Program-made: the position numbers and the translations under genes
NCBI GenBank assembly: GCA_002345545.1
Contig: DDVW01000007.1
Span: 65,680 to 129,679 of the forward strand
Length of the DNA: 64,000 nt
Direction: 5' to 3'
Source: Stenotrophomonas sp. UBA2302
GTDB taxonomy: Bacteria; Pseudomonadota; Gammaproteobacteria; Xanthomonadales; Xanthomonadaceae
In this document: positions 19,656 to 33,440 of the stretch, piece after piece
Numbering within the stretch: position 1 is the stretch's first letter
How the letters are laid out: each line of letters opens with the position of its first letter
Notes under the pieces: model-generated
The model's input: the letters and a program-made list of their open reading frames with translations, nothing else
Database searches by the model: none
Told to the model about the DNA's origin: nothing

Positions 19656-20384
19656 ATGGAAAAGTCACCTGTTCGTTTGCTGATTCACGGCGCTTCCGGG
19701 CGTATGGGCCAAACGCTGTTGCGGCTGGCCGCGGAAGATCCTGCATTGGAAATCGTGGCGGCGGTGGTACGCAAACCGCCGGCACAGCGGGTGGTGGAGG
19801 GCATTCCCTATTTCGCTGCCAGTGAGCTGGCCGGAGTGCCGGCCTTCGATGTCGCCATCGACTTCAGCCTGCCGGAGGGTTTTGATCCGGTACTGGCGCT
19901 GTGCGTGGAGCGGGGCGCGGGTTTTGTCTCCGGCACCACCGGCATCAGCGAGGCGCAACAGGCGGCGTTGGTTTCTGCCAGTACCCGTATCCCGCTGGTG
20001 TGGGCGACCAACTTCAGTCTGGGGGTCGCAGTACTGGCCGAGCTGGTGGAGCGTGCCGCCGCGGCGCTGCCGGGCTGGGATTGCGATATCGTCGAATCCC
20101 ACCACGTGCACAAGAAGGATGCGCCCTCGGGCACCGCGCTGACCCTGGGCGAGGCCGCGCAGCAGGGTGGTGCCGCCCCGCGTTATGCCAGCCTGCGCGC
20201 GGGTGACATCATCGGCGAGCACTTCGTCCAGTTCGCCGGACAGGGTGAGCGGATCGAGCTCGTGCACCGCGCCACCAACCGCGACATCTTCGCACGCGGT
20301 GCTCTGCATGTTGCCGGGCAGCTGCGGCAACGGCCGCCGGGTGGCTACCGGGTGCGCGACCTGGTAGGGCCGGCCATCACCTGA
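19656..20384 (+). CDS. dapB: 4-hydroxy-tetrahydrodipicolinate reductase
   Basis: A 242-residue enzyme, start at ATG 19656. LIHGASGRMGQ is the NAD(P)-binding loop. SGTTGI and the signature HHVHKKDAPSGTAL (catalytic His and Lys) follow. It reduces hydroxy-tetrahydrodipicolinate in the lysine/diaminopimelate pathway. It precedes carA by 215 bp. Confidence 0.96.
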   Translation: MEKSPVRLLIHGASGRMGQTLLRLAAEDPALEIVAAVVRKPPAQRVVEGIPYFAASELAGVPAFDVAIDFSLPEGFDPVLALCVERGAGFVSGTTGISEAQQAALVSASTRIPLVWATNFSLGVAVLAELVERAAAALPGWDCDIVESHHVHKKDAPSGTALTLGEAAQQGGAAPRYASLRAGDIIGEHFVQFAGQGERIELVHRATNRDIFARGALHVAGQLRQRPPGGYRVRDLVGPAIT

Positions 20385-20599
20385 ACAGGGCGTCGGGCCG
20401 GGTTTTGGTTGCGACTGAAACCTGGCAAAACCCGTCAGGTGCTGGCGCTTGAGGCCGGGTTGCCTTTACAATTCCCGCTCGCCGAAACACGTCAGCCGGA
20501 CCGGTTCCAGACCGCCGTCCGCGCTTTTTTGCAACCGGTTTTCACCGTGGGCGCAGGCGTGGCTTTCGGAGTCCCCCCGGTAGCCAAAGTGAGATTTCC

Positions 20600-21727
20600 G
20601 TGACCCAAGCCGCAATCCTCGTGCTCGAAGACGGCACCGTATTCGAGGGCGAATCCGTAGGCGCGCCCGGCCTGTCCGTGGGTGAGGTGGTATTCAACAC
20701 CGCCATGACCGGCTATCAGGAGATGCTGACCGATCCTTCCTACGCCAGGCAGATGATCACCCTGACGTATCCGCATATCGGCAATACCGGCGCCAATGAC
20801 CAGGACAACGAGGCATCCCAAGTGTGGGCTGCCGGCCTGATCGTGCGCGACGTGCCGCGTCGTCCCAGCAGCTGGCGCAGCCAGGTGTCGCTGCAGGACT
20901 GGCTGCAGCAGCGCGGCGTGGTGGCCATTTCCGGCATCGATACCCGCAAGCTGACCCGCATCCTGCGTGAGCGCGGCGCCCAGAGCGGTGCGCTGATGGC
21001 GGGCGAGATCGACGTGGAAAAGGCGCTGGAAGCGGCCCGCAAGTTCCCCGGTTTGAAGGGTATGGACCTGGCCAAGGTGGTGTCCACCGTCAAGCCGTAT
21101 GACTGGAATGAAGGCCAGCTGGATCTGGACCGCAATGAATTCCAGCAGGCCGAGCCGAAATTCAAGGTGGTGGCCTACGACTTCGGCGTGAAGACCAACA
21201 TCCTGCGCATGCTGGCTGGGCGTGGCTGCGCACTCACCGTGGTGCCGGCGCAGACGCCTGCGGCCGAGGTGCTGGCGATGAAGCCCGATGGCGTGTTCCT
21301 GTCCAACGGCCCCGGTGATCCGGAGCCGTGCGATTACGCGATCGCTGCCATCAAGGAATTCGTGGCGCACAAGGTTCCGACCTTCGGCATATGCCTGGGT
21401 CACCAGCTGCTGGGCCTGGCTTCGGGCGCACGGGCGATGAAGATGGCGCACGGCCACCACGGCGCCAACCATCCGGTGCAGGACATCGACAGCGGCCGCG
21501 TGATGATCACCTCGCAGAACCATGGTTTCGCGCTCGACGAAAGCAGCCTGCCGGCCAACGTGCGCGTCACCCACCGCTCGTTGTTCGACCAGACCATCCA
21601 GGGCATCGAGCGTACCGATGCGCCGGCGTTCTCCTTCCAGGGTCATCCGGAAGCGTCGCCCGGCCCGCAGGATGTGTCGCCGCTGTTCGACCGCTTCATC
21701 ACCCTGATGGAAGGGGCCAAGGCGTGA
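20600..21727 (+). CDS. carA: Carbamoyl-phosphate synthase small subunit
   Basis: A 375-residue glutaminase subunit with a GTG start at 20600. The N-terminal CarA domain is followed by a class I amidotransferase domain: [10 protein letters not shown] carries the catalytic Cys, and GHPEASPGP the His and Glu. It supplies ammonia from glutamine to CarB for arginine and pyrimidine synthesis. Unlike the simplest carAB operon, a small secreted-protein gene overlaps its stop (GTGA) and separates it from carB. A TACAAT hexamer at 20467-20472 could be its -10, but no good -35 was found. Confidence 0.96.
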   Translation: MTQAAILVLEDGTVFEGESVGAPGLSVGEVVFNTAMTGYQEMLTDPSYARQMITLTYPHIGNTGANDQDNEASQVWAAGLIVRDVPRRPSSWRSQVSLQDWLQQRGVVAISGIDTRKLTRILRERGAQSGALMAGEIDVEKALEAARKFPGLKGMDLAKVVSTVKPYDWNEGQLDLDRNEFQQAEPKFKVVAYDFGVKTNILRMLAGRGCALTVVPAQTPAAEVLAMKPDGVFLSNGPGDPEPCDYAIAAIKEFVAHKVPTFGICLGHQLLGLASGARAMKMAHGHHGANHPVQDIDSGRVMITSQNHGFALDESSLPANVRVTHRSLFDQTIQGIERTDAPAFSFQGHPEASPGPQDVSPLFDRFITLMEGAKA

Positions 21728-22284
21728 GCAAGGCGCGCTGGCTGATGTTGCCGGCGCTGCTGGCCACCTCGGTGACCAGCGCGGCGGCAGTGACCGCGCA
21801 GGAGATCCGCGATCTGCTGCCGCTGACCGGCTTCGAGCGCATGGGGAATGATGCCACTGAGGCATTGCTTTCCGATGTGTCGCAACTTGCGCAGCTGGCC
21901 GGTACAAAGCGCCAATGTGTTGCCGGGGTGCTCAGCCGCACCATTGATGAAATGATGGTGGAGGGGCTGGCCACTCGCCTTGGTGACGATGATCAGCAGT
22001 ATCTGCAGCGTTGGCAGACGTTCTATAGCAGCCCAGGCGGCCGCTGGCTCGTCGCCAAATCACGTCAGTCCAGCCACGGCACGGCGTTTCCCGCCGGAGT
22101 CGAGGAGCAGCCTAATGCCTTGGTACGCAGCCAGGTAAGCGAATTCATGGCCAGTGGAGCGTACCAGGTACTGGTCGATGGACTGACCGAGATGCTCGAA
22201 ATGCCCGACGACCTGCTTGCAAGCATGAGTGGGCGCGTCCATGAGCAATGTGGCATCACCATCGACAGCAACGAATTTTCCTGA
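21724..22284 (+). CDS. Exported protein between carA and carB (DUF2059-like, weak)
   Basis: A 186-residue protein whose GTG start overlaps the carA stop (GTGA). Residues 1-26 form a typical signal peptide ending near AVTA. The middle has [17 protein letters not shown], which resembles the fragment seen in DUF2059 proteins. Two cysteines (KRQCV, HEQCG) could pair in the periplasm. Function unknown; it sits in the carA-carB operon, with carB starting 55 bp later. Confidence 0.75.
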   Translation: MSKARWLMLPALLATSVTSAAAVTAQEIRDLLPLTGFERMGNDATEALLSDVSQLAQLAGTKRQCVAGVLSRTIDEMMVEGLATRLGDDDQQYLQRWQTFYSSPGGRWLVAKSRQSSHGTAFPAGVEEQPNALVRSQVSEFMASGAYQVLVDGLTEMLEMPDDLLASMSGRVHEQCGITIDSNEFS

Positions 22285-22338
22285 TCGACAGCGTGCGATC
22301 ACTTCCCCCAGACACGCTGTACTGACTTAGAGAAGAAA

Positions 22339-25577
<3,239 letters not shown>

Positions 25578-25581
<4 letters not shown>

Positions 25582-26054
25582 GAGCCCCGATCACCCTGAA
25601 GGGCGCCCAGCGCCTGCGTGAGGAGCTGGAACACCTGAAGTCGGAAAAGCGCCCCAAGGTCATCGCCGCCATCGCCGAGGCACGCGAGCATGGTGACCTG
25701 AAGGAGAACGCCGAGTACCACGCCGCGCGCGAGGAGCAGGGCTTCATCGAAGGTCGCATCAAGCAGCTCGAAGGCGAGCTGTCGCATGCCGAAGTCATCG
25801 ACATCAGCAAGCTCAACGCCGGCACCAAGGTCGTCTTTGGCGCGACCGTGGTGCTTGCCGATGTGGAGACCGACGAGGAAAAGCGCTACCAGATCGTTGG
25901 CGATCTGGAAGCCGACATCAAGCTGTCGATGATCGCGATCTCCTCGCCGGTGGCACGGGCGATGATCGGCAAGAACGAAGGCGATTCCATCGTCATCGAT
26001 GCGCCGGCCGGCCAGCGCGAGTACGAGATCGTCAGCGTCGAGTACCTCGACTGA
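25578..26054 (+). CDS. greA: Transcription elongation factor GreA
   Basis: A 158-residue protein. The N-terminal coiled coil begins [21 protein letters not shown] and contains the acidic tip with the usual [16 protein letters not shown]. The C-terminal FKBP-like domain follows. GreA rescues backtracked RNA polymerase by stimulating transcript cleavage. It overlaps carB by 4 bp and is followed after two bases by the next gene, so all are probably one transcript. Confidence 0.97.
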
Positions 26055-26056
26055 CG

Positions 26057-26980
26057 ATGGCCAGGGCCACGTTGCTGCTGCCGGCACGCAACCGTTTCCC
26101 GGCCGCCGCGTTGCCGGTGCAGGTGGCGGCAGCGCTGGGCCGCGCCGGACATTCGTCCGGTGCCGCCGGCGAACTGGCACAGCTGCGGCGGCATTTCACT
26201 GCCACGCCCGGTGACTGGTCGGCTGCAGCACTGACCCGCGAGGTCGATGCCGGTGACGCTGCCGGAGGTTTCTGGCTGCGCGCCGACCCGGCCAACATCG
26301 TGCCGGACATGCAGGGCGCACGCCTGATGGCGTCGGCGGAAACGCTGCGGCTGGAGCCGGAGGACGTGGCGGCGCTGTTGCCGGCGCTGCAGCCCCTGTT
26401 TGCCGGCTTCGGCTTCCAGCTGGATGCACCTGCGCCCTCGCGCTGGTATCTGCGCCTGCCCGAAGACACGCCGCTGCCCGCATTTTCCGATCCGGAAGCC
26501 GTGCTCGGTGACGACCTGTTCTCGCACCTGCCCGAAGGGGAGCATGGCCGTCGCTGGCGGGCGTTGTTGACCGAGGCGCAGGTGGTATTGCACCAGCATC
26601 CGTGGAACGAACAGCGTGTTGCCGAAGGCAAACGCGCGGTCAATTCACTGTGGTTCTGGGGCAGCGGCGGTCTGCCCGAATCCGTACGCACCCCGCATGC
26701 GCAGGTGCGCAGCCGTGATGCGCTGCTGCAGGGCCTGGCCAAAGCCGCAGGGATAAGACTGGGGGGCGAGCAGGCGGTGGATGCGCTGGTGGACCTGCGC
26801 CAGCTGCGCTCGCTGGAACAGCTCACCGGTGAGGCCATCACCCCATTGCTGGACGCGATGCGGCGCGGTGAGCTGGCTGAATTGACCCTGGATTTCGAAG
26901 ATGGCGCCTGTTTCCGCCTGACTCGCGCACAACGCTGGCATTTCTGGAAGAAGCCACGCACGACCCTGGCCGATGAGTGA
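26057..26980 (+). CDS. Conserved hypothetical protein between greA and recJ
   Basis: A 307-residue protein with no signal peptide or membrane helix. The only striking motif is VNSLWFWGSGGLP near residue 195, which recurs in an uncharacterised proteobacterial family. The rest is Ala/Leu-rich, with WYLRLPED in the middle. It starts 2 bp after the greA stop and overlaps recJ by 8 bp, which implies coupled translation. No function can be assigned. Confidence 0.75.
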   Translation: MARATLLLPARNRFPAAALPVQVAAALGRAGHSSGAAGELAQLRRHFTATPGDWSAAALTREVDAGDAAGGFWLRADPANIVPDMQGARLMASAETLRLEPEDVAALLPALQPLFAGFGFQLDAPAPSRWYLRLPEDTPLPAFSDPEAVLGDDLFSHLPEGEHGRRWRALLTEAQVVLHQHPWNEQRVAEGKRAVNSLWFWGSGGLPESVRTPHAQVRSRDALLQGLAKAAGIRLGGEQAVDALVDLRQLRSLEQLTGEAITPLLDAMRRGELAELTLDFEDGACFRLTRAQRWHFWKKPRTTLADE

Positions 26981-28700
26981 GCTGTTGAAGATCGTCCGGC
27001 GGCCGCCGGCCGAGGCCGGATTGTGGAGCGATGACACGCCGCCGCTGCTGCAGCGTCTCTATGCCGCGCGCGGGGCGAGCACCCGCGAGCAGGCACTGCC
27101 GCGACTGGCGCAACTGCATGCACCGGAACTGCTCGGCGGAATGCAGAAAGCCGTCGCGTTGCTGGCGGCGGCGATTGCCGGCAACCAGCGCATCCTGATC
27201 GTTGGCGACTTCGACTGCGACGGCGCCACGGCCTGTGCGGTCGGCGTACGCGGCCTGCGCATGCTCGGCGCCACCAATGTGGTCCATGCGGTTCCCAATC
27301 GCATGGTGCACGGCTACGGTCTGTCGCCCTCACTGGTCGAGGAACTGGCCCCGTTGCAGCCGCAGCTGCTGGTGACCGTCGATCATGGCATCGCCTGTCA
27401 TGCCGGCATCGCCGCGGCCAAGGCGCAGGGCTGGCAGGTGCTGGTCACCGATCACCATCTGCCCGGCGAGAAGCTGCCACCGGCCGACGCCATCGTCGAT
27501 CCGAATGTCGAGGGTGATGCGTTCCCGAGCAAGGCACTGGCCGGGGTCGGCGTCATCTTCTATGTACTGATGGCGCTGCGCCGGCACCTGCGCGGGCAGG
27601 GGGCCTTCAACGCGGCGACCGAGCCGGATCTGCTGTCGCTGCTGGATCTGGTGGCCGTCGGCACCGTTGCCGACCTGGTGCCGCTGGATGACAACAACCG
27701 CGCACTGGTGGGTGCCGGCCTGCGACGCCTGCGCGCGGGCAAGGGCTGCGCCGGCCTGCGGGCGCTGATCGAGGTCAGTGGCCGTGATGCCGGGCACCTC
27801 ACCTCCAGCGATATCGGTTTCGCGGTTGCGCCGCGGCTCAACGCCGCCGGCCGGCTGGAGGACATGGCACTGGGTATCGAACTGCTGCTGACCGAAGACA
27901 GCGGCAAGGCGCGTGAGATCGCCGCCTTGCTGGAGGAGATCAACGCCGAGCGGCGCGCGGTGCAGCAGATCATGACCGATGACGCCGAGCAGGCGGTGTC
28001 CCGGGTGCTGCTTGCCGATGACGGCCGGCGGCCGGTGGCGGTTTGCCTGTTCGACAGTGAATGGCATCCCGGCGTGGTGGGGCTGGTGGCCTCGAAGATG
28101 AAGGACCGTCTGCATCGCCCGGTGATCGCGTTTGCGCCGGCGGAGCCCGGAAGCGCTGCACTGCGCGGCTCGGCGCGTTCGATCAACGGCTTCCATATCC
28201 GCGATGCGCTGGCGGCGGTCCATGCCGCGCGGCCGGGACTGATGGACAAGTTCGGTGGCCATGCGATGGCGGCTGGACTGAGTCTTCCGCTGGAACGGCT
28301 GGAGGAATTCCGCGCCGTGTTCGAACAGCAGGTGCAGGCGACACTGGACCCGGCGCTGCTGCAGCAGCAGCTGCTCAGCGATGGCGAGCTGTCGGCGGCC
28401 GAACTGGATTTCAACCACGCCGAGGCGTTGCGGCTTGCCGGGCCATGGGGGCAGGGCTTTCCCGAGCCCCTGTTCGACGGCCACTTCGAGGTGCTGAAGT
28501 GGCGTGTGCTGAAGGAGCGCCACCTGAAGCTGGAACTGCGCCGGCCCGGCATCGCCGCGCCGCTCAATGCGATCCACTTCGGTGGCTGGACCGGCACGGC
28601 TCCCGCCGCGCAGGTCCATATCGCCTACCGGCTGGTCAGCGACGACTACCGCGGTGGTGGCGCGATCCAGTTGATCGTCGAGCATTGCAGCGCGATCTAG
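26973..28700 (+). CDS. recJ: Single-stranded-DNA-specific exonuclease RecJ
   Basis: A full-length 575-residue protein. The DHH phosphoesterase motifs are in order: VGDFDCDGATA (motif I), VDHGIACH, TDHHLPGE (DHH motif), then the DHHA1-like GGHAMAAGLSL at about residue 430. It degrades 5'-ended ssDNA in recombination and mismatch repair. It overlaps the preceding gene by 8 bp and ends the carA-to-recJ cluster. The 296 bp after it hold only a terminator. Confidence 0.96.
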   Translation: MSELLKIVRRPPAEAGLWSDDTPPLLQRLYAARGASTREQALPRLAQLHAPELLGGMQKAVALLAAAIAGNQRILIVGDFDCDGATACAVGVRGLRMLGATNVVHAVPNRMVHGYGLSPSLVEELAPLQPQLLVTVDHGIACHAGIAAAKAQGWQVLVTDHHLPGEKLPPADAIVDPNVEGDAFPSKALAGVGVIFYVLMALRRHLRGQGAFNAATEPDLLSLLDLVAVGTVADLVPLDDNNRALVGAGLRRLRAGKGCAGLRALIEVSGRDAGHLTSSDIGFAVAPRLNAAGRLEDMALGIELLLTEDSGKAREIAALLEEINAERRAVQQIMTDDAEQAVSRVLLADDGRRPVAVCLFDSEWHPGVVGLVASKMKDRLHRPVIAFAPAEPGSAALRGSARSINGFHIRDALAAVHAARPGLMDKFGGHAMAAGLSLPLERLEEFRAVFEQQVQATLDPALLQQQLLSDGELSAAELDFNHAEALRLAGPWGQGFPEPLFDGHFEVLKWRVLKERHLKLELRRPGIAAPLNAIHFGGWTGTAPAAQVHIAYRLVSDDYRGGGAIQLIVEHCSAI

Positions 28701-28943
28701 GTACGGGCAGCCGATAGCTGTAGCCCGGACCAGACGGCAGGGGTGCAGATGCGATACGTCGCTGCGACGGACCCGTCACGACAACTTCCGTTCTGCAGGT
28801 GCGTTCGTGCCACCTGGCACGCCCCAGGGCGCGCCCCGGTTCAATGGTCCGCTGGGAACCGGGCTGCGGACGCTGAAGCGGAGCAGACAGGCAAAAACCG
28901 GCACCGGCACGTGGAAGCGGGCACAAAGAGTCCACCCGGCAGA

Positions 28944-28980
28944 AACAGCAAACCCCGGGCCTGCCGGGGTTTGCTGTTTG
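28944..28980. terminator. Bidirectional terminator between recJ and MCP gene
   Basis: A 15-bp stem (28944-28958 paired with 28964-28978) with a five-base loop, flanked by TTT on the right. It serves the minus-strand MCP gene (stop at 28997) and possibly recJ. Confidence 0.8.
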
Positions 28981-28996
28981 ATCGCCCTTTGCCGGA

Positions 28997-30187
28997 TCAG
29001 AACAGCTCGACCGTACCGGCGCCCATGCTCTGCTGGGTGACCGGCTTGTGCGGCGGACGTTCCCATTCGCTGCGCAGTTCGCGCAGACGGCCGCCGGTAC
29101 GCTGCAGTGCGGTCACCATCTCGCTGTCGATGACTCCGCCGTTACGCTGCAGCAGCTCCTGCAATGCGACCGCTTCACGGTTGATCGTGCCCAGCCGGTC
29201 AAGGTGGGCGTGGACGCCACCCAGTGCCTGCGTGGCGATGTCCTCGAACTGCAGGGCGCGGACCGCTTCGGCCACACTGCTGTCGATGGCACGGCCACAA
29301 TCGGAAATCTCACGCATGCCATCACCCAGCGAGGCGTTGATCGCCGCCACGTTCTCCAGCATCGTCGCCGCCTCGTGGCGCGCCTCGCGGGAACGGTCCA
29401 TGTCGCGCGAAGCCATGTGCGATACCGTCTCGCGCACCTTGGCGATGGCGTCCTTGGAGCTGTGTGCCAGCTTGCGGATCTGTTCGTTGAACGTGGTGGA
29501 ACGCTCGGACAGGTTGCGGACCTCATCGGCAACCACCGCGAAACCACGACCGGCCTCACCAGCACGGGCGGCTTCGATGGCCGCGTTCAGCGCCAGCAGG
29601 TTGGTCTGGTCGGCGATCGACTTCACGTCCTCCAGCAGCGCGAAGATGCCATCCAGGTGCTGCGCCATCTGGTCGATGTGCTGGACGGTGTTGCTGCTCT
29701 GGCCACTGACCTGCTCCAGCGCTTCCACCAGCTGTTCCATCTGCTGGCTGGCGTTCTGCGCGAAGCGGGCGACATCGACGCCGTTGCCACCTTCCTCACC
29801 GGTACGGTCAACCACCCGCGCCAGCGCCTGGCTCTGCTGCCGCGACTTGCGGCTCATCGCGTCGAAACTGCTGCCCAGCCCGGCAACGGCCTGGCGGATC
29901 AGCTCGCGTGCGCGCTCGACTTCACTGCGCGAGCCTTCGATCTCGTTGCTGACGAAGTTGCGCAGCTCATTGAGCAGCTGGTCCTGCTCCTTGAGCACCC
30001 TGGCGTGCTCGGGCGAGCGTTGGACCTGCGACTGTACGGTCCAATAGGCGAACACCAGCCAGCTCAGCACCAGCGTGGTCAGGATCGCCCACATCGCGGG
30101 GGATGGCCACGAACGGGCGACAGCCAGTGGAAGCAGGAAAGTCAGGGCCAGCGGAGCGGCCAGGCGGATTGCAATACGTGGGTACAT
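28997..30187 (-). CDS. Methyl-accepting chemotaxis-type signalling protein
   Basis: A 396-residue protein from ATG 30187; a longer upstream frame has no support. Two hydrophobic helices lie at about residues 8-24 and 32-48, with almost no periplasmic part, so sensing would be intracellular or in the membrane. The signalling domain has the conserved hairpin tip near [20 protein letters not shown] and [16 protein letters not shown]. It lacks a HAMP and a CheR-docking pentapeptide. It may couple to CheA/CheW or control other outputs. Confidence 0.9.
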   Translation of the reverse strand: MYPRIAIRLAAPLALTFLLPLAVARSWPSPAMWAILTTLVLSWLVFAYWTVQSQVQRSPEHARVLKEQDQLLNELRNFVSNEIEGSRSEVERARELIRQAVAGLGSSFDAMSRKSRQQSQALARVVDRTGEEGGNGVDVARFAQNASQQMEQLVEALEQVSGQSSNTVQHIDQMAQHLDGIFALLEDVKSIADQTNLLALNAAIEAARAGEAGRGFAVVADEVRNLSERSTTFNEQIRKLAHSSKDAIAKVRETVSHMASRDMDRSREARHEAATMLENVAAINASLGDGMREISDCGRAIDSSVAEAVRALQFEDIATQALGGVHAHLDRLGTINREAVALQELLQRNGGVIDSEMVTALQRTGGRLRELRSEWERPPHKPVTQQSMGAGTVELF

Positions 30188-30315
30188 GGACGTTCTCGGG
30201 AGAGTCACGAATGCAGTATCGGCCGCAGGCAGGGCAGCTTTAGCCCGACAGCGGGTTTCCCCGGGAATGTCCGTGTGGTGGCATGCAGCGGTGTCCGGCG
30301 CCGCATGCGGCTCGC

Positions 30316-30930
30316 TCAGCGCAGGTGGCGCTCGATGGCCTCGACCATGGCCTTGCGGGAAAACAGGAAATCCCAGTAGTTGCCGCCCAGCTGCCGCCAC
30401 AGCACCGCCGAGCGCACCGCCGCCAGCAGCAGGGCGCGGATCTCCGCCACCACCGTGGCCTGGTTGAGGTAGTGCGGGTTGCCCTGGACCATGATCTTCG
30501 GCTTGAGCTGGCTGATGCTGTTCTTGTACAGCTCGGCCATCGCCGCAAGCACATCGGGGTGATTGCTCTCGCCCAGCTCCGCAAGCCGTGCCGAGGTCGA
30601 GCGGATGCCGGTGTCGACCTTGTCCACGGTGGCGGCCTCACGCACGAAGCGACGCTCCAGCTGCATCACCGACAGGGCAAGCCGCGGCAGCAGCTGGTCC
30701 TTGCCCTGGTTGCGGAAATAGTCGCGCAGCAGCCGCAATCCCGGCTCCACCTGCCGGGCACTGCCGTAGACGGCCTCCGGCGTGGGCGCGTCGATGCGCA
30801 TGACGCTGTCCATCGCCGTGCGCACGATCGCGGCCTCGGAATGGCCGGTTTCGGCGATCCGCCGGACCTGCTGCAGCGCCTGGGCGATACCGGCCAGCGC
30901 CAGCACACGGTCGTCAAAGGAAAAACTCAT
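30316..30930 (-). CDS. hflD: HflD family protein (lysogenisation regulator homologue)
   Basis: A 204-residue all-helical cytoplasmic protein. Its identity rests on the N-terminal [21 protein letters not shown] pattern, the length, and the nudix-mnmA-hflD order seen in Enterobacteria. In E. coli, HflD sits at the membrane and antagonises lambda CII; its housekeeping role is unclear. It is 9 bp downstream of mnmA. Confidence 0.88.
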   Translation of the reverse strand: MSFSFDDRVLALAGIAQALQQVRRIAETGHSEAAIVRTAMDSVMRIDAPTPEAVYGSARQVEPGLRLLRDYFRNQGKDQLLPRLALSVMQLERRFVREAATVDKVDTGIRSTSARLAELGESNHPDVLAAMAELYKNSISQLKPKIMVQGNPHYLNQATVVAEIRALLLAAVRSAVLWRQLGGNYWDFLFSRKAMVEAIERHLR

Positions 30931-30939
30931 GGTGACCTC

Positions 30940-32061
30940 TCAAGGGGAAGGTGGCGTGCCCAGACGGCGCTCCAGCGGTGCGTCGGTGGCGGCGATGACC
31001 GCGCCTCCCAGACACTCCGGGCCGTCGTAGAGCACCAGGGATTGACCGGGCGTCACAGCCCGTTGCGGGCGGGCGAAATGCACATCCAGGGTGCCATCAT
31101 CGCGTACCCGTACCGTGCACGGTTCGTCCGGCTGCCGGTAGCGGGTCTGTGCGGTGCATTCGAATTCCGTCGCCGGTGCCGTGCCTGCGATCCAGTGCAT
31201 CGGCTCGCTGCGCAGCCAGCGCGACTGCAGCCAGGGGCTGTCGTGGCCCTGGTCCACATAAAGGATGTTGTGGGCGACGTCCTTGCCGACCACGAACCAT
31301 GGCGCCGCGGGGCGACCACGAACGCCGCCGATATTCAGGCCTTCACGCTGACCCAGGGTGAAATAGAACACACCGGGATGGGTGGCGATGACCTGGTCGT
31401 CCGGATCGCGGATCTCGCCACGGCGGGCGGGCAGGTACTGGCCGAGGAACTCGCGGAAATCACGCTCGCCGATGAAGCAGATTCCGGTGGAATCCTTCTT
31501 CGCATGGGTCTGCAGGCCGGCCTCGTGGGCGATCCGGCGCAATGCGGTTTTTTCCAGATGCCCGATCGGGAACAGCGTCGCGGCCAGCTGTTCCTGCCCC
31601 AGCTGGTGCAGGAAGTAGCTCTGGTCCTTGTCGCGATCGGCACCGCGCAACAGCCGCCAGCGGCCGGCGTGCTGGTCCACCTGCGCGTAATGGCCGGTGG
31701 CGATACGCTCGGCGCCCAGCTCGCGGGCGGCATCGAGGAAATGCTTGAACTTCACTTCCCGGTTGCACAGCACATCCGGATTGGGCGTGCGGCCGGCCGC
31801 GTATTCGGCGAGGAAATGCTCGAACACGCCTTGCCAGTACTCGCTGGAAAAATCACGGAAGTGGAACGGGATACCCAGCTGGCCGCAGACCGCCACCGCA
31901 TCGCGGCGGTCCTCTTCGGCACGGCATTCGCCGGAGCCGTCGTCGGCCCAGTTCTGCATGAACAGCCCGGCCACCGGCAGTTGCTGCTGGACCAGCAGCA
32001 GCGCCGCGACCGACGAGTCCACGCCGCCGGAAACGCCGACAATGATGTCCGGGCGGCTCAT
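30940..32061 (-). CDS. mnmA: tRNA-specific 2-thiouridylase
   Basis: A 373-residue enzyme from ATG 32061, whose ATG overlaps the Nudix stop (ATGA). The PP-loop GVSGGVDSS activates uridine-34. The catalytic cysteines are in [12 protein letters not shown] and [14 protein letters not shown]-terminal beta-barrel follows. It makes the s2U34 modification of Glu, Lys and Gln tRNAs; tRNA-Glu(UUC) genes lie in this window. It is the middle gene of a Nudix-mnmA-hflD operon. Confidence 0.97.
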   Translation of the reverse strand: MSRPDIIVGVSGGVDSSVAALLLVQQQLPVAGLFMQNWADDGSGECRAEEDRRDAVAVCGQLGIPFHFRDFSSEYWQGVFEHFLAEYAAGRTPNPDVLCNREVKFKHFLDAARELGAERIATGHYAQVDQHAGRWRLLRGADRDKDQSYFLHQLGQEQLAATLFPIGHLEKTALRRIAHEAGLQTHAKKDSTGICFIGERDFREFLGQYLPARRGEIRDPDDQVIATHPGVFYFTLGQREGLNIGGVRGRPAAPWFVVGKDVAHNILYVDQGHDSPWLQSRWLRSEPMHWIAGTAPATEFECTAQTRYRQPDEPCTVRVRDDGTLDVHFARPQRAVTPGQSLVLYDGPECLGGAVIAATDAPLERRLGTPPSP

Positions 32062-32543
32062 TGCACCGTCCGCAACAGCGACAGCGGGTAGTGCTGGCCT
32101 GCCTGCCAGTCGGACACCGTGCGCCACACCAGCGGGCTGCGCAGGCGTGTGGATTCGGCCTGGATGGCCGCCGGCGTCAGCCACAACGCCTGCAGAATCC
32201 CGGCATCCAACGGCTGCCCGGGATGATGGCGGACCGGCTCGGCAGCAAAGGCGAAGCGCAGGAACGGGGTACCGTCGGCAGCCTGCCACTGGTAGGTGCC
32301 GATGAAACCGGTCAGGCGCACGTCCCAGCCGGTTTCCTCGCGGGTTTCCCGTACCGCTGCTTCCAGCAGGCTTTCCTCCGGCTCCAGATGGCCTGCCGGC
32401 TGGTTCAGCACCCGGCGTCCCTGCCGCTCCTCCTCGACCAACAACAGCTGCCCGTCACGCGCGACGACGGTCGCCACGGTGACGTGTGGCGACCAGCGCG
32501 GGGAAGGCAATGGTGGCTGCAGGGGACTGCCCGTTGTGCTCAC
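32058..32543 (-). CDS. Nudix hydrolase (NudJ-like)
   Basis: A 161-residue protein with a complete Nudix box, starting [20 protein letters not shown] and ending TGW. Members hydrolyse nucleoside diphosphates linked to another group. Position directly upstream of mnmA, with ATGA overlap, matches E. coli nudJ-mnmA-hflD, so NudJ (thiamine pyrophosphate / nucleotide phosphatase) is the likeliest counterpart. Confidence 0.92.
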   Translation of the reverse strand: MSTTGSPLQPPLPSPRWSPHVTVATVVARDGQLLLVEEERQGRRVLNQPAGHLEPEESLLEAAVRETREETGWDVRLTGFIGTYQWQAADGTPFLRFAFAAEPVRHHPGQPLDAGILQALWLTPAAIQAESTRLRSPLVWRTVSDWQAGQHYPLSLLRTVQ

Positions 32544-32545
32544 TA

Positions 32546-33022
32546 TCAGTACTCGTCCTTGCCGGTCAGCTCCAGCTCGATCGCATCGGCGCTGCGGACT
32601 GCCGCATCGATGGCGTCGCTGAGTACATCTGCCGAAGCATCGGCATCGATCTTGACCACGAACATGGCGATGTCGTCCTGCTTGACCCAGCTGCCCAGCT
32701 TGGAGGACTGCGAGTCTTCCAGCAGGCGATTGCCGACCAGCGCAGGGAACTGCGGGCCCGGCGACTTGTAGCCCGGCGACCAGATCTCGCGGATGTGGTG
32801 GCTGCCGAAGGTTTCCACCGACGAGCGCACGAACACCAGCTGTGTGCGGTCATTCTCCATGTCGAACACCAGCTTGTAGTCGCCGTCCTCGTCGATCTCG
32901 TACTTGTATTCCAGCCCGTCAAGCAGCCTGCCCACGGCGCGATCGGGCTCACCCGCCACGGCCGCACCGGAAATGCCGGCCAGAACGGTTGCCAGAACAG
33001 CTCCTGTCACGATCTTTTTCAT
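32546..33022 (-). CDS. Exported protein of unknown function
   Basis: A 158-residue protein with a clear signal peptide ([16 protein letters not shown]...AVAG). The mature part alternates strands and helices, with many acidic residues and [16 protein letters not shown], faintly like the YbjN/type-III-chaperone fold. I cannot assign it. It lies 2 bp upstream of the Nudix gene and could head that operon. It diverges from clpS. Confidence 0.72.
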   Translation of the reverse strand: MKKIVTGAVLATVLAGISGAAVAGEPDRAVGRLLDGLEYKYEIDEDGDYKLVFDMENDRTQLVFVRSSVETFGSHHIREIWSPGYKSPGPQFPALVGNRLLEDSQSSKLGSWVKQDDIAMFVVKIDADASADVLSDAIDAAVRSADAIELELTGKDEY

Positions 33023-33101
33023 GTTTCCCCCGTTGCAATGGAATCAACGGCAAATTGTGCGGGTACAGGGGCTTCCCGTCCAATCGGAAGAGGCAAAAAG
33101 C

Positions 33102-33107
33102 TATAAT
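33102..33107 (+). promoter_or_regulatory. Perfect -10 element in front of clpS
   Basis: TATAAT ends 6 bp before the clpS ATG (33114). A start 6-7 bp downstream of it would give a leaderless or almost leaderless mRNA. No good -35 is seen at 16-18 bp; the nearest is TCCAAT. Confidence 0.55.
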
Positions 33108-33113
33108 CGCCGG

Positions 33114-33434
33114 ATGTCACAGAAGACCCGACACGATAGCGAACACGGCGTGATGGTTGCGCCGGGAAAGCCGGAAATCGCGCCGCCACCGCTGTATCAG
33201 GTGATGCTGCTCAACGACGACTACACGCCTATGGATTTCGTGGTCACCGTGCTGCAGAGCTTTTTCACCATGAGCCTGGATCAGGCCACCCAGGTGATGC
33301 TGCACGTCCATACCCGCGGGCGCGGCGTCTGCGGTGTGTACACCCGCGAAGTGGCCGAAACCAAGGTTGCCCAGGTCAACGAATTCTCGCGCATGAACCA
33401 GCACCCGCTGCTGTGCACGATGGAACCGGCCTGA
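33114..33434 (+). CDS. clpS: ATP-dependent Clp protease adaptor ClpS
   Basis: A 106-residue adaptor. A flexible N-terminal tail precedes [20 protein letters not shown], and the second half has [18 protein letters not shown], both standard for ClpS. It binds N-degron substrates and hands them to ClpA. The start is set by the first ATG (MSQKTRHD); a perfect -10 lies only 6 bp upstream. clpA follows but is separated by an inverted kinase gene remnant of about 0.85 kb. aat, which makes N-degrons, lies nearby at 37 kb. Confidence 0.95.
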   Translation: MSQKTRHDSEHGVMVAPGKPEIAPPPLYQVMLLNDDYTPMDFVVTVLQSFFTMSLDQATQVMLHVHTRGRGVCGVYTREVAETKVAQVNEFSRMNQHPLLCTMEPA

Positions 33435-33440
33435 GGCCGC

